Assembly: GCA_963930775.1 (NCBI GenBank)
Contig: OZ005692.1
Location: 1,784,135 to 1,848,134, forward strand
DNA from: Cliona cf. orientalis
Taxonomy: Eukaryota; Porifera; Demospongiae; Clionaida; Clionaidae
DNA length: 64,000 nucleotides
Reading direction: 5' to 3'
Part shown: piece after piece, positions 1-12,837 of the stretch
Numbering within the stretch: the first letter of the stretch is position 1
Layout: each line of letters opens with the position of its first letter
Notes under the pieces: generated by a model
Database searches by the model: none
The model's input: only the letters and a program-made list of their open reading frames with translations
Told to the model about the DNA's origin: nothing
Translations under genes and position numbers: made by a program

Positions 1-90
1 ATTCCTTCAGCTATGATGGATCATGTTCTGTGGAAATCAAGAATGGCAGCAAAAGAACGCCACCTTAGCAGAGAGACAAAACAGAAATAA
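1..90 (+). CDS. Possible 3' end of an upstream gene (partial)
   Basis: The first 90 bases are open in frame 1 and end with a TAA at 88-90. They encode about 29 residues rich in Lys, Arg and Glu, ending in a run such as RETKQK. The stretch could be the last exon of a plus-strand gene that begins before the window. There is no homologue that I recognise and the segment is short, so it may equally be noise. From 91 to 328 I see no gene, only the upstream region of the reductase gene. Confidence 0.3.
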   Translation: MPSAMMDHVLWKSRMAAKERHLSRETKQK

Positions 91-328
91 TTTGCTGCAT
101 GTACAGTTTGTGCCTTGTCCAGCCCCAGGTCCATTCCCATGCAGTCTTTCATTGTTGTATGCTGAAAACTTGTCTCTCTTTCTGATATTACTGAATCACT
201 AGATGTGCAGATTGTGTATTTATGTCATATGTGCAAGAGTAATTAATAGACACGTACACGTGCTAGGTAATTAGCCCCGCCCCCTCTCGATCGATCTAAC
301 GTTTTAATTCTCACACCAAGAGGACAAG

Positions 329-3300
329 ATGGATAGCCTTCTGGATATCTTCGTTTCTGAGCGCTACTGCTTCTACAGGTACGTAAATTGTGCCATGGCA
401 TGAAAAATCTGTTAGGTTTATTTACTACCTGCCCCTAATAATAGAGCAGTACCGGTATATACTTACAGTTGACAATAGCTCTAAATTTAATACAACGTGC
501 AGACGTGCCTCTCTAAAGATGTGCCACCTGGACCAGAACGAATGCGCCACCCAAAGTCGGTAATTATATTTTAGTGGCGCGTTTAGTTAGAACGGATACG
601 GTAGGTACATGTAAGTTAGTCTGGGTAGCTACCCACCCCCCCCCCCCCCCCCCCTTCACAAGAGGAAGGAGCTGGCACCATAGCACTCAGACTACACCCT
701 AAGTGGCTCTAGAGCACGGGTACTTTTAATATATACACGATGGACCTTGGCTACAATAAACAGCCATCAATGCATCAGTTAAATTTTTGCACAGTGTGGC
801 TCATATCAAATTTAATTCCCTCTAGGAATGTAGCAGCTGTGGTTGGTGTTCTCTGGCTCTCTTGGACGGCTCTTAAGATACTGAAGTTTTTCGCGGTAGA
901 GTTTCATGCCTTTGTCCTTGCTCCATGGGGGATATTCAGGACAAATCTCAAGAAGTATGGAGAGTGGGCAGGTGAGCCAATTAAAAATAATCATCAGTAC
1001 GTATACGTCTTGCAGGGAAGAGAAGTGGAGTAGCCACGCCCCCAGGTCCATTCCCAGCATTTTACTATTTTATGGAATTTTTTTTATCATAGTTGTGACT
1101 GGATCTTCCGAGGGGATAGGAAGAGGCTATGCTCTTGAGGTGATTAATGTGATTCTTAGCTAGTTCGAAAGGTGTCTGGCATAATATGTTATACTGTTTT
1201 GTATCTGCTGTAGCTTGCTAGACGTGGTCTGAATGTTGTGATCATGAGTCGATCTCAAGAGAAACTGAAGAAAGTGGAGGATGAAATAAGTGAGTTGATG
1301 TGATAACATAATGATTCCTGTCCCCTCCCCCTAGTCTCTCTCCCTCCCTCCCTCCCTCCTTTCTCTCCTCCCTTTCCCTGTTACTGTACTATAGCCATGC
1401 TTAAAGTTGCATAATATTATAATATTATGTCAGAGTATTCCCAGTACATACTCAGAAAGGATAATAATGGATTTTTTTTACAGAGCAGAAGTATCATCGT
1501 GAAGTTCTTGTGATCCCAGTGGACTTCTCTCGAGGAATGGAGATCTACCCGCATCTTGCTGAGCAGCTGAAAGATCTGGACATTGGCATTCTAGGTGAGA
1601 ATGATCGGCTGAATGCATTGCTATGAGGTGACCAATAATGGCAATAATCCTATTATACACTGCACAATGTCATATAATATAGTAATGGTCACGTGATTAC
1701 CATAAATAGCGAATATTTCGTGTCCAAAACAATTCATGCAATAATTTTTCACGTTAAATAATTTTCGGACAAACGCATATTAATTTTGTTAATATTGTGC
1801 ATGTATTTTCATGCGTTTAATTTTTGCACAAGCCAGGCTGTCCGAAAATATTTTAAAGACGAAATATTCGCGATTTACGGTACATGTATCATAATATTAT
1901 GTATACACAATGTACTAGTATTAATATTGTGATCGATAATGTACATGTAATTATTCTGCAGTAAACAATGTTGGACTTTCCTACGAGTGTGCTGGTGTCC
2001 TACATGACCAGCCAGCTGGTGTGAGTCAACCATCATGTAACTTTGAAATTTAGCCATGTCACATTCTCGTGCCCTATTCCCATGTTATGACTGGGACCCT
2101 GCATGCATGCATGGGTCTCGACGAGGCTATAATAAGGCATAAAATTATTGGCTTTAGATATTGTGGAGATTACACCTCCTCGACATGTATATTATTATTA
2201 TATGACTGCAGAGGATGCACAAGATTATTGAGCTCAACTGCCAGTCAATGGTCCAGGTATGTGATACACAATCATGGCATCACCACACGTACAGGGGGTG
2301 CATGTTAAGTATAGCTATGAGTACATAACCACTACGTATAATAGGCTGAGGTCAAACACTAATATCATACCATGTTTTCCCATGCATGGCTGCTTAATTA
2401 CACTAAATTGTATATATGCATGTACAGTACATGTATTACGGATGTATGCATTATCGGTCTTGCGTCATTTTTCAATACTGATCCTGATAATGATTATTAT
2501 CGCTCCTCAGATGACCAAGCTGTTGTTGCCTAAGATGTTGGAGAAGAGGAATGGTCTGATTGTGAATCTCTCCAGCGGCTCCAGTAAACTTGCTCCTCCC
2601 ATGCTCATGTGCTATGCAACCACTAAAGTACACTATATTATTATACCTACCATACAGCCACATGCAGAAATTTCACCCGGTGAAACTCTTTTTTGCCAAT
2701 AGAATTTTGTCAATTCTTTCTCTGAGGGTCTGAGTAAGGAGTACAGCAGTGAAGGCATCACTGTTCAGGTTGGTTGATGATAATGAACCGGGATCATGCA
2801 GTGTGGACAGGCCCACACAGTGCCGCCGATTAATTTGAGTTTTCTGTACATGTTGCAGCATGCTATTAATACTGGTTCTGTGCTGGAATTGCTCACAAGA
2901 GCTTAGAAAAATTTCGACAAGTGAAAAGAAAAAAAAAATCAATATCCATCCATATCACATATAGCCAAACCCTATAGACTAACCCTGCTAACCATTGGCA
3001 ACCCATCCCAAAACCCCCCAGCCCCACCCACCTATACCGCGTATACCGTATAGGTGGGTGGGGCTGGGGTGTATACGTATATCATGAACGAACCATTGTT
3101 GCACGTGCCTCCCTATGGCCATTCCAGCACATCGAATGGAGCCCATTGTGCCGCACGCTACACATGTACATATACTAGACAAGATGGGCATTATCATTTA
3201 GAACACATATTATGGGCAGCTCTCACTATGACAAGCTTTCTGAGTTCATCTATCTGTATGCTGTATATTATTCATGTACATGATTCATGTACATTATTAT

Positions 3301-3738
3301 AATATTATTATAATTGTATCACTCGAGCTCACGTACTGATCGATATCTCCGCACACTATCACTATAATCAGTGTGTGATGCCATTCTTTGTGGCGACGGC
3401 AATGACTCCTTTTCGTCGCTCTAACTTCTGGGTAGCTGATGCTATTCAGTTCACCCGCTCAGCTGTGGCTACCATTGGCATCAAGAAATTCACCTACGGC
3501 AATGTTTCACATGAAATTCAGGTTTGTGATCCTTGCCCTCTTCCACCACATACTTCGGACTCTTGATCTCACCCCTCCCTCTCTCTCTCTCTCCCTTCTC
3601 TCCCCCACCTCTCTCATGCAATAGGGATGTGTAAGTTCTCTGCTACCATCGTTCATAGTGGATCGTCTAGCGTGGAAGATGATGAAGGCGGGTAGAGCAC
3701 GCTACCTGAAATGGAAATCCAAAGCTAAAGGACATTAA
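329..3738 (+). CDS. HSD17B12-like: Very-long-chain 3-oxoacyl-CoA reductase, copy A (11 exons, intact)
   Basis: Exons: 329-378, 826-971, 1093-1139, 1214-1289, 1484-1594, 1962-2020, 2212-2256, 2511-2627, 2703-2768, 3372-3521, 3625-3738. All introns are GT-AG, and the sum of 981 nt gives 326 residues, close to the usual 310-330 of the KAR/HSD17B12 family. The enzyme is an ER-membrane short-chain dehydrogenase that reduces 3-ketoacyl-CoA in the very-long-chain fatty-acid elongation cycle. Visible motifs: an N-terminal hydrophobic segment in exon 2; the NADP-binding TGSSEGIG in exon 3; NNVG in exon 6; and the SSGSS serine with the catalytic YATTK (YxxxK) in exon 8. The C-terminus ends KAKGH, a KxKxx-type ER retrieval signal. 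The start is the first ATG of the exon conserved in copy C. Introns carry inserted repeats, including an inverted-repeat element at 1698-1882. The gene is tail to tail with the Roco gene at 4141. Whether it prefers acyl chains or steroids cannot be read from the sequence. Confidence 0.9.
434..603 (+). repeat. Dispersed element in intron 1 of reductase copy A
   Basis: This roughly 170-bp stretch recurs in inverted orientation, and somewhat longer, at about 10617-10856 inside pseudogene copy B. Shared blocks include TAGAGCAGTAC, TTGACAATAGCTC and CCACCTGGACCAGAACG. It therefore looks like a mobile or repeated element. It is immediately followed by a poly-C run at about 638-654. No coding capacity is seen. 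Confidence 0.6.
1698..1882. mobile_element. MITE-like inverted-repeat element in intron 5 of copy A
   Basis: The ends are inverted repeats of about 24 bases, starting TACCATAAATAGCGAATATT on the left; the right end reads TACCGTAAATCGCGAATATT on the opposite strand, about 22 of 24 matching. An inner inverted pair (TTTTCGGACA / TGTCCGAAAA) lies between them. With 185 bp and no ORF, it fits a non-autonomous DNA element. The superfamily is not assigned. Confidence 0.65.
3016..3069. repeat. Perfect 21-bp-arm hairpin in intron 9 of copy A
   Basis: The left arm 3016-3036 (CCCCAGCCCCACCCACCTAT..) is perfectly inverted at 3049-3069, around a 12-base loop. The arms are C/G-rich. It could be the core of a small fold-back element. 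Confidence 0.8.
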
Positions 3739-4140
3739 TATTTTGATGATACTATAATAGTTATATTAGCTACATTAATTTTATACTTGTACATAAGAAT
3801 AATTAAGTTTATACAGAACAGTACAATGTCACAGTTATGGTTCACTGTTACATAATTATAGTGTTTTGGTAATGATTCATGAATTGGGCATGACAAAATT
3901 GATATAAAAAGTTATAGACCATGGTAAAATTCTATGCTAATAATTAAAGGAACACCAACATTATTATCAGTAAAATATCCTAGCCCTAGATTCGAATTCA
4001 CATTTAATAATAAGTAACTACTGGGGTATACAACTAACAAAAAAATTAATAATGATTATACTAATAATAAAGATTTGGGGCTCAAATACAAAATTGGGGT
4101 ATTGCTCTTCTTATTGCCGTAATTAACCTCTATAAAATAA
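3739..4140. other. Convergent 3' intergenic region
   Basis: These 402 bp separate the stop codon of reductase copy A from the stop codon of the Roco gene on the opposite strand. The stretch is AT-rich and must hold both 3' UTRs. I see no ORF or RNA gene in it. Confidence 0.6.
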
Positions 4141-7100
4141 TCACAAATCCAAAACATCTTTCACATCATCGGCTAATTCTGGTAGTCCAGCATCAATCAA
4201 AGCCTGAGTGAGTGCAGTCCAGGATACCTCACCATTATTGCCTTCTAACCATGTGGCTAGCATCTCACGGCATGCTTCCTCATCATGATCTAAATGTCTG
4301 GTCTTGATCATGTCAATGTCTTCTTGTCCCATGTCCAGTGCTTTGGCCACCTCCTCCCACTCAGACCCTATGCTCTCAACAACTCTGACCTTTCTCCCCC
4401 CATGACCTTCTAGCTCCTCAAGAGCTTCGATATTCAGCACTGTTTTAATGCCGGAGCCTACATAGATTGCAATTATAATAATAATTATTATTATTAATAC
4501 AAATGAGATTATAGCTAGAAGTATGTGATTGTATACCTTGCTTGGCTAGTAGTGCCCCAGTGAGTTCACTGTTGCCACTTTTTGTAGTAGATTCACTTTC
4601 ACATTTTGCAGATTTAACTGTGCATGTGCACGCATAGATATGATATTAAATTATTTTGGTACATAGTGGCATCAAAAAAGAGGAATATACCTTGAATACT
4701 GCCACTGACGGCATCAGGAGTGGCAGTGGTCGATGCCTCTTGAGTTTTGGTGTCTACTGTCATTGGAGCCTCATCAACACTAGCACCCTAAAGATAATTA
4801 TAGATAAAGACAGAGTAAATTATGCCCGAGTTAATGAGAGGGCTCTGTTAAATATTAGCCGAGAGGATAACAAAAAGGGAATACTGCAGCAAGATTTATA
4901 CAGATAACAATGAAGTGAGGATATTATAGTAGTGATTCGTATAATCTAGAGTGGGTACGTACACTGGCATACAGATGGACCCACATGCATGCACCCCTAT
5001 GGTGACATTACATCTTTTTTCATATAATATTATGTGAAACTTACAATCTTAATAAATTTCAACAAGTCAACTATTTCTGGTAGATTCGCCGCTCTTAAAG
5101 ACTGGATGAGAACATCCCATGTTGGAGGTCGAAGGTCGTGACCTCCAGCCAACCAGCCAGTGAACATCTTCAAACAGGCATCTTCTGGTCGCCAGGGTGC
5201 CCCCATCTCTATCGCCTCAATCCTAGGTCCATTGAAGCCAAGAGCAATTGCCACCTGCTTCCATTTTGGTGTCACTCTCTCCATGATTCTCAATGACTCC
5301 CTTCCTTTGTCAAATTCAAGAAGTTGTAGCTCATACAGTTCAGGTCTTTTTCCTAAGAAATTTACCATCACAGTAACAAGAATGAGTTGCACTCCTGGAC
5401 TCCATCACTACACATACCTTTCACCGTAATACTAGCCATGGGGAGCTCATCGTGTGTAACTCCTGCAGATTGTGTTTCATCTCCTGCAGATGAAGCAGCA
5501 CGAAGATCACTCTGATCCTTGTCTAATTGTGTTGCTTTGATCATGTCAGAATCCTCTAGTGCTTCAGCCATTTTCTCTACATTTCCATCTAAAATGGCAT
5601 AATGTATGTGAGATACAGTTCAAACAGCTACTATAGCAACTGTATTACCTTCTACCCTGGACGTTGAAAATAAATTTTGGTTAATTTGTGATTCCTGTTT
5701 TCCCTCATTTGATAATGGTTCTTGCTGATTTCCTGCAAGATCCTATAATTATATTATTATGATTATGGTTAATAACATACATAACAAGTTAGCAAATTTT
5801 GTGTAAGCTTTAAAAATACCAAATACTTACCAGTATATTTCTTCCAGCAAAGATACTATGTTGATCCATTGCTTGACGAAAATCTTTGTAGGTTTTTTTA
5901 TTAGTCTTATCACTATCTCTCCATCTCAATAGATCTTGATAAAGCTGATTTTCACTTGTATCACTTGTCGAACTTCCTGAAACTGCTTTAATTAAATAGC
6001 TTAGTTCATCTGTCGCTTTTTGAACGAACTTGGCAAAAAAGTTATTTTCGATCACTTTATTTTCATTTTTCTCGTCACATAACTCTTGAATAGTGGGTAA
6101 ATTCATCTCAAGATAAGGCTCAAATGATAAAATAATGTTGGCAGGAACAGTACAAAATGGAAATACAACATCTGGATGCCTACAGTCAGCTCTTACAATA
6201 GCTGTAGTTAGGTTTTGGAGAGAGCAAGTATGATTAATAGTATCTGCAGGATTTAATGGATACTGGAGAGGTGAAGAGGAATCAATAAATGACTCAGTTA
6301 CAATAACTCTCGGACAAAATTGCTCTTTGCATTGCAGAATGGTGCTGATGACAGCTGATCGAAGATGGATGCACTGTAAGAGATTTGCTTTTCGGAAGCG
6401 TGCTAAAACGATGACAGATTTGTTATCCGATGTAACTTCAACTATGGTCTGCATGCTGAACACACTCCCCCAAAATACTCCACTCTTCCATAAATGGCAA
6501 TCTCGGTGAATTCCTGGACCAATACTCTGAGTAGCTATGTCCCACGATGCTTCAAGAGCAAAAGAGAAGGCTAGCCTCAATAATAGAACTTGTAAAAACC
6601 GAGAACTGAAGAATTGTTCCTGATGAATACATTTCAAAATCCATCCAAAGTTATAATCATACATAATCGATTGCATTTTCCATACAAAGTCATCAGCCTT
6701 TATGGAGATTAAACCAGGAAACAAATAGTAGCGCTCACCAGATATTTGGGAGTATTGTTCAGATATGAGCTGGTGAAGAGCTTGATCTGAAATTTCATGA
6801 CAGAATTCAAGGTGAGTTAAGAAGCCAATCAGAATATCTACATCTTTTTTTCGAACTTTATCAACTTTAGAAAGCCAACTTGAAATCTTTGATAAAGGTA
6901 CTACACCAGTGTTAGTAGAAAATTCATTGTATTGCTTAAAGTCTTTTGGAGCAAAAACAGCACCAGGTACTTTAGAAAACAGAAATTCTTTATTAATGAT
7001 AATTAAACTGTTTTCAATGGCCATTCTGTCCTTTAACAATAAAATATGGCTTCTATCATTAAGCTCCAAGCAGATTTTGTAAAGTGCATCCAATTTTGTG

Positions 7101-10093
7101 GGGAGAAACTCAAATATTCCTTCTTTTGACTGTTGATTCTTTATTGTTTCAGAAATGGTTTTTATCGTAACTGCTGTGAGATTTATGAATTTATCTATCA
7201 AATATACGAGAAAGCAATGAGCATTGAATGTAATGGGTTCACATATTCGTAGTTGCTGACAACTTCTGATCAGCAAATGACGTAAATCACTCATGCCTGT
7301 CGATTCATGTAACTGACAGTTCATAGTAACAAAGCCAATATACTCCATGTTGGTGAAACACTCTTTATCAAGGGCACTAATGATGGATTTTACTTTATCC
7401 TTGGGATTTACTTCCTTCAAAGTGTCAGCATGGCTACCAACAAGAATGATATGGGGTCTACAAGTGACAGAAGCACATTGATTTTCCAAAAACTGTATCC
7501 AATAAAGGATATTTTTAATGATATTATTATCATCTTCAGAAAGCTTAACTACAAGAAGGAATATTGGAGGAGTGGACTGTATAGCAGTCTGAAGGAGAGC
7601 AGCATGGCCACTGTAGAATTCTCTATGACCTGCAAAGTCATACAATGTAACACGGCCGAAATATCCACTCTCTAAGTCATGAGGTACTATTCCAACCGTC
7701 TTTTCATCAACTCCAGACACTTTCCCTGAAGAAAAAAATTGAGCAATAATCCACTTCTCTGTCTTGAGTGCTGCAGTAAGGGTGCTTTTTCCAACCGAGG
7801 GATTTCCAACAACAAATACCTTGACTGGAGGTTGGAGTGGTTTATTTGTTCCCAGAGCTTTTTTATAAGATTTGTACATAATGCTTGTTTTGGCACCATA
7901 TCTTATGAGATCTTTAATGATTTCTGGATTTGTTGTCAATTGAAGTGGTAAGCATACTTCTTCATTTTTGCTCCTGATATTTGGATCACAGTGAGCTATA
8001 GAGAGTAAATAGTTCACTATGACATTACTGTCAGATTTGCAGGCAAGATGAAGAGCAGTGTAGCCATCACTGTTCATGTCATTAGGATTTCTTAGCAATG
8101 TTCCTTTTGTTGTTGAGAGTTTAAATAGCTCACTTACTCTGGGATCTCTGCTATGCCTTGATATTAGTTTAAATACAACATCTGTTGTCATTTGTGCACC
8201 ATGCTTGATAAGTGTCTTCATGATCTTTAAATCTGAAGTTAGCTGAAGTGGCATTTGCCTACCACTATCAATACAATTAGGATCATACTGACATTCAGTG
8301 AGTAGGTATTCAACCAAGCTTTTTTTATCACGTGATGTACTACATGTGCATACAACATGAATGAGAGTACTTCCATCTTTAGTAATGGTTTTGTGATTAT
8401 CTACCAATGATTGTAGTATACACAACATTGTTGCATCATCAATCAACAATGGATTACTCAGCCATTTAGTAATTGTCTTTGAATGTGGTGATACTCGACT
8501 GTGTTGACAAACACAATTGATAATTTCCATATTTGTTGTCATATCAACAGGCAAACTACCCTCACTGTTTTCTATATTTGGACTGCACTGAGCGTCATGG
8601 ATTAAATATAATACTAAAGGAAATTTATTAGTATAGCATGCAATATGAAGGATGGTATTTCCTGCACTGTCAAAAGTATCTGGATTCCAACCATTCTCCA
8701 GTATATAATATTGCATTAGCTTAGTTATTTTGTCACTCTCAATATTGGATAGGCAGAGAACATGAGGAAAGTGAGCTCCATCCACTGTTTTCCAATTTGG
8801 ATTAATAGGTTTCATTTCATTGATAGTTATCTTCCTGCTATTACTCAATAACTTTGCCAGCATCTGCGAACAAATGCTTGATATGGACATTTCTGATTGT
8901 AGCAGGAGTTGAAGGAGAGTATGACCATAAGCTGTCTTACTGTCAGGTACTGCTGAAGAAACTTGTAATACGATTCTCTCAGATTGGAATACTAGTTGAA
9001 TGACAGTATCACCATCAGCTGTTCTCAAATAAGGTTTAAAATAATATGTAATAATACAATCAATTATATTGGCATCATGAGAACTTAGTATTTGTGACAC
9101 CACTGATGATGGTATATGTGCTATACATATCTTGGAACTTCCCACTAGTTGAAGAATATTGTCCCCATTGGCAGTTTTCCACTCTGAATCCTCAATGGCA
9201 TTGCTACGTGCCCATGTATCAGCCCTTAAGATAATATATTTTATGAGATTGATAGTTGTCTTGATTCTATTTGTACTTAGCATCTCATCTGAGGATATAC
9301 AGTGCTGGCAAATATATACAGCAGTATAATATTGGTTATTGTTTATAGCATAGTCAAGAGGTTCTAATTGGTTGATATTGTCCCTCATTAATGGATTCAG
9401 GTAATGTTTTTTGATGAGATATGTAATAATATCAATCTTACCACATAGACAAGCATAATGCAGTAGACTTTCACCACTATTAGTCACCACATTAGGATCA
9501 CAGCCATACTTTTCAATGAGTAGCTTAACAATATCAATGTGATCATGTCGACAAACATAATGCAGTAGACTTTCACCACTATTAGTCACCACATTAGGAT
9601 CACAGCCATACTTTTCAATGAGTAGCTTAACAATATCAATGTGATCATATCGATAAGCATAATGCAGTAGACTTTCACCACTATTAGTCACCACATTAGG
9701 ATCACAGCCATACTTTTCAATGAGTAGCTTAACAATATCAATGTGATCATGTCGACAAACATAATGCAGTAGACTTTCACCACTATTAGTCACCACAATA
9801 GGATCACAGCCATACTTTTCAATGAGTAGCTTAACAACATCAATTTGATCATATTGACAAGCATAATGCAGTAGACTTTGATTACTCTTAGTGACCACAT
9901 TAGGATCACAGCCATACTTTTCAATGAACATCTGAATAATGTTTAACCAACCGTGTTTACAGGCTTGATGGAGAGGAGTATCACCCAAACCAGGGTGCAC
10001 ATATCTGGCATTATTCTGGTTTACTAGCTTGAGAATTTGATGTTTGAAGCGTAGAAAACAAGCCCAGTACAAAGAATCATCCGCCGTTGACAT
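4141..10093 (-). CDS. Ankyrin-Roc-COR protein with two C-terminal death domains, unit 1 (7 exons, intact)
   Basis: Exons on the minus strand: 10093-5831, 5742-5649, 5588-5418, 5352-5045, 4787-4691, 4617-4537, 4457-4141. The spliced 5331 nt keep one frame for 1776 residues. Domains: N-terminal ankyrin repeats (about 15-290), variant repeats of the form TADGDT..LQL, more ankyrin repeats, then a Roc GTPase near residue 765 with P-loop GNPSVGKST, DFAGH switch II and the SHAD variant of the G4 motif. A COR region follows, then a half death-domain-like stretch ending exon 1. Exon 4 encodes death domain 1 and exon 7 death domain 2. The order is that of DAPK1 without the kinase, so a cytosolic GTP-regulated death-fold scaffold is likely by family; the partner is unknown. 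The start MSTADDSLYW matches paralogues. An ATG at 10207 is in frame but sits inside an NRF1-type palindrome and is unlikely. Four nearly identical 102-bp ankyrin units lie at about 9440-9850. Confidence 0.88.
9440..9850 (-). repeat. Near-identical 102-bp ankyrin units inside unit 1 exon 1
   Basis: Four successive ankyrin repeats of 34 residues (102 bp) are almost identical in DNA, not just in protein. The variants alternate: the bases behind VCRHDH recur exactly 204 bp apart. Recent unequal crossover or conversion within the coding sequence is the simplest reading. Confidence 0.85.
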
Positions 10094-10269
10094 TATTGCC
10101 GACTTGACCTTTGAATTGGGATCCTGGACCCACGTTGCAATCACATGATGACCACCCAAAGAAGCCATATTATGATACGTCCGATCTGCTGGTTGCAAAA
10201 TGCGCATGCGCTAAAGGGTGCGGCTCATCTGCACTCACATGCCCTCAGCTTAATAGTCCAAAAGTTGAA
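10094..10269. promoter_or_regulatory. Divergent promoter of unit 1 with NRF1-type site
   Basis: This is the gap between the start codon of the Roco gene (-) and exon 1 of reductase pseudogene B (+). The palindrome TGCGCATGCGCT at 10201-10212 matches the NRF1 consensus core GCGCATGCGC. A CACATGATG block at about 10142-10150 is also present in the unit 3 promoter. No TATA box stands out. Confidence 0.5.
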
Positions 10270-10616
10270 GTGGATCTCGTTCGTGAAGGAATAGGACTCT
10301 TCTTTTTCGAACGTTTCTGTTCCTATAGGTATTTAGATTAATAGCTCTATAGCTTAGCATAATGCGAGCTGAACGGCCTCAAATTATAGTCCTTGTACTC
10401 GTACACCTACCATATTTGTTATGCTCCACGTCCCTACCCCAAGTCCGGCCAAGTAAGGGATTTTGTATGGGGCTTGATATCAGGACTTGTCCCTAGGGGT
10501 GTGGATTTGTACCATGCCTTTTGGCATTGTGTCTGTAACTTCTGCACATATGCAAGGGACTTTTAATCTAGGAGTTGTCCGTAGGGTAAGTACTTTGCTA
10601 ATTAATTGGTGCAAAA

Positions 10617-10856
10617 CCCCTACTGTATCCTATCTAATTAACACACCACTAAAAAATAATTACCGATCTTGGGTGGTGCATAATTATAGCATGGAAATTA
10701 ACGTTCTGGTCCAGGTGGCGCATCTTTTAGAGAGGCGAAAATGTGGAAAACGTGGCTTCCAGTACTCTGTATATATATATAGGATACTCGGGTACTATTG
10801 AGCTATTGTCAATTATTGTAAGTACTGTATACCTGTACTGCTCTAATTAGAATGCC
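10617..10856 (-). repeat. Inverted copy of the intron 1 element of reductase copy A
   Basis: The reverse complement matches the stretch at 434-603 (blocks GAGCAGTAC, TTGACAATAGCTC, CCACCTGGACCAGAACGT). The two reductase copies carry it in opposite orientations, so it inserted independently or was inverted, rather than being inherited with the duplication. Confidence 0.6.
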
Positions 10857-10925
10857 TGGAAAAAATAATTAGCATGATCACATAGCAAATTCTTAGAGCG
10901 TGAAAATTAGGATCCTGGCATAGGT

Positions 10926-11122
10926 GGCATGTTCATTATAGAGGCACCTAATTAAATTTGATACATTAATTATACGCCTCCACCGTGGCTAGCCTCGTCC
11001 CCAGGCCTTCTGAGGGGGCCCGGGGAGGGGGAAGGAAGGCCTGGGAACGAGGCTAGCCACGGTGGGGGCATATAATTAACGTATCAAACCTAATTAAGGT
11101 GCCTCTATAATGAACGTGCGGC
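10926..11122. mobile_element. Fold-back element with arms of about 85 bp
   Basis: Nearly the whole 197 bp folds on itself. The left arm runs from GTTCATTATAGAGGCACCTA through CACCGTGGCTAGCCTCG, and the right arm returns it with few mismatches, around a short G/C-rich centre. There is no ORF. It fits a foldback MITE inserted in pseudogene copy B. Confidence 0.8.
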
Positions 11123-11865
11123 CTGACTTGGAGTACGTAAGTGGGGCATTGATAGGTGCATCACAGGAATGTGGCTTCAGTTAATTATTGGTGTTCTATG
11201 GCTGTCTTGGTTGACGTTGAGAGCTGTAAAGGCTCTTACTGGTGACTTTTGTGCCTTCTTCCTGGTCCATCAAGAATAAACCTCAAGAAATATGGATCAT
11301 GGGTAGGTGTTTTGAAATCTGCATGTGAATTGTAACTACATAGGTGCCGGAAGCATTTTGAATGTGCAAAATTTTAAGCCATGCCCACTAATTAACGGTA
11401 ATGTATTCATGACACTGATGGTGAAAATGAAGAAACGATGATTGATAACAGGCAAAAATAGTCAATTTTGACTCAGAGCTGACAGAAGGCTGTTGCAGAC
11501 AGGTAAAATTGACAAGTTCACTGTTTTTGCTTAGCACAAGGCAAGAGTGGGTGTGTCAGCCTGAAAAAGTTGGGGGAGCCATGCCCCCCCTCCCCCCCCT
11601 CCCCCCGGTTCTGACACCTACAAACTATGTTTTGTCCTCTCTCTCTGCCTCTCTCCCTCCCTCCCTCCCTCCTCTCCAGTTATAACTGAAGGAATTATGC
11701 GTGGTTATGCTCTTTATGCAGGACGTGGTCTGAATGTTGTGATCACAAGTCACTCTCAAGAGAAACTGAAGAAAGTGAAAGATGAAATAAGTGAGTACAT
11801 GCAGCAACACACCATTCTCTCCATACATCACACATGCAAATACTGTACACATACCCTTATGTATC

Positions 11866-12198
11866 CAGTGGCGTATCCAGGATTTGAAGGAGGGAGGTGC
11901 TAGCTCGGTCGCGCGCGAAGCGCGCGCGCAAAATTTTTAGCCACGCCCCCAAAAGGTTGACCACGCTCCTCATTTACGCGTTCTTGAAGATAGCTGGCCG
12001 ACAAAGAAGGCTGTTTTAGGCCTAGTGGCGATGAGAAAACGCCGTTAAAGGATCGAATTTTAGAGGCCAGTAAGTTTATTGTTGGTAGGAGCTGCCAATT
12101 ATTGATTATCATTGTCACCGGAGGTACTAAGCTGGCTGTTGTGCCAGAGCTGAGGGGGGTGCTCGAGCACCCTGAGCTCCATGCTAGATACGCCACTG
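11866..12198. mobile_element. MITE with CAGTGGCGTATC terminal repeats
   Basis: The left end CAGTGGCGTATCCAG is inverted at the right end (reads CAGTGGCGTATCTAG on the minus strand). The flanks share GTATC on both sides, a possible 5-bp target duplication. CAG ends of this kind are common in hAT-like elements, but the expected 8-bp duplication is not clear. Its interior resembles sequence at about 20440-20600. It lies in intron 4 of pseudogene B. I see no transposase. Confidence 0.65.
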
Positions 12199-12837
12199 GT
12201 ATCCACACATACACATGCTACCGGAAGAAAAGTACAGTCGTAAAGTAGCTAGTTGTCATCCTGTGACTTCTCTGATGGAATGGAGATCTACCCAAATGTT
12301 ACTGAATAACTAAACGACTTGGCCCGACATTGGTGTTCTCGGTATGCAGTTAGCAAAACTTTATCGTAGTGCTTATAAGTTTGTTATTAATTTTGAATTC
12401 TCCCTTATTTCTAGTCAATAATGTTGGGCTTAGATATGAGCATCATGAATTTCTCAATGAATATTCAGCAGAGGTGATGAGTTGTATAGCTACACAGCAA
12501 CTCCAGTGATCAACTTTTCGGTGTTTTATCCTTGCTTTTTGCTTTGTAGAGGTTGTACAAAATGATTGAAATCAGCTGTCAGTCCATGATCCAGGTAAAG
12601 CTCTCTCTCTTCCCCTCCTTCCCTCTTCATCTTTCCACCCCTCTTTCCCACTGACTCCGTATACACATGCACTCCTCTCCCAATAATCTAGCAGTGTTCA
12701 TTGTCTCTCATTCTTTTGCAGATGACAAAGGTCGTGCTTCCAAAGTTGCTTGAGAAGAAGGAAGGAGTGATTGTTCGTCTGCAGCTGATTAGAACTGAAT
12801 CCTTCCATGTTCTCATGCACTCTACAATGCCACAAGG

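Noticed and set aside
10093-10207. N-terminal extension of the unit 1 Roco protein from the ATG at 10207
   Set aside because: That ATG lies inside the NRF1-type palindrome, the extension is not conserved in units 2 and 3, and MSTADDSLYW is the shared start.
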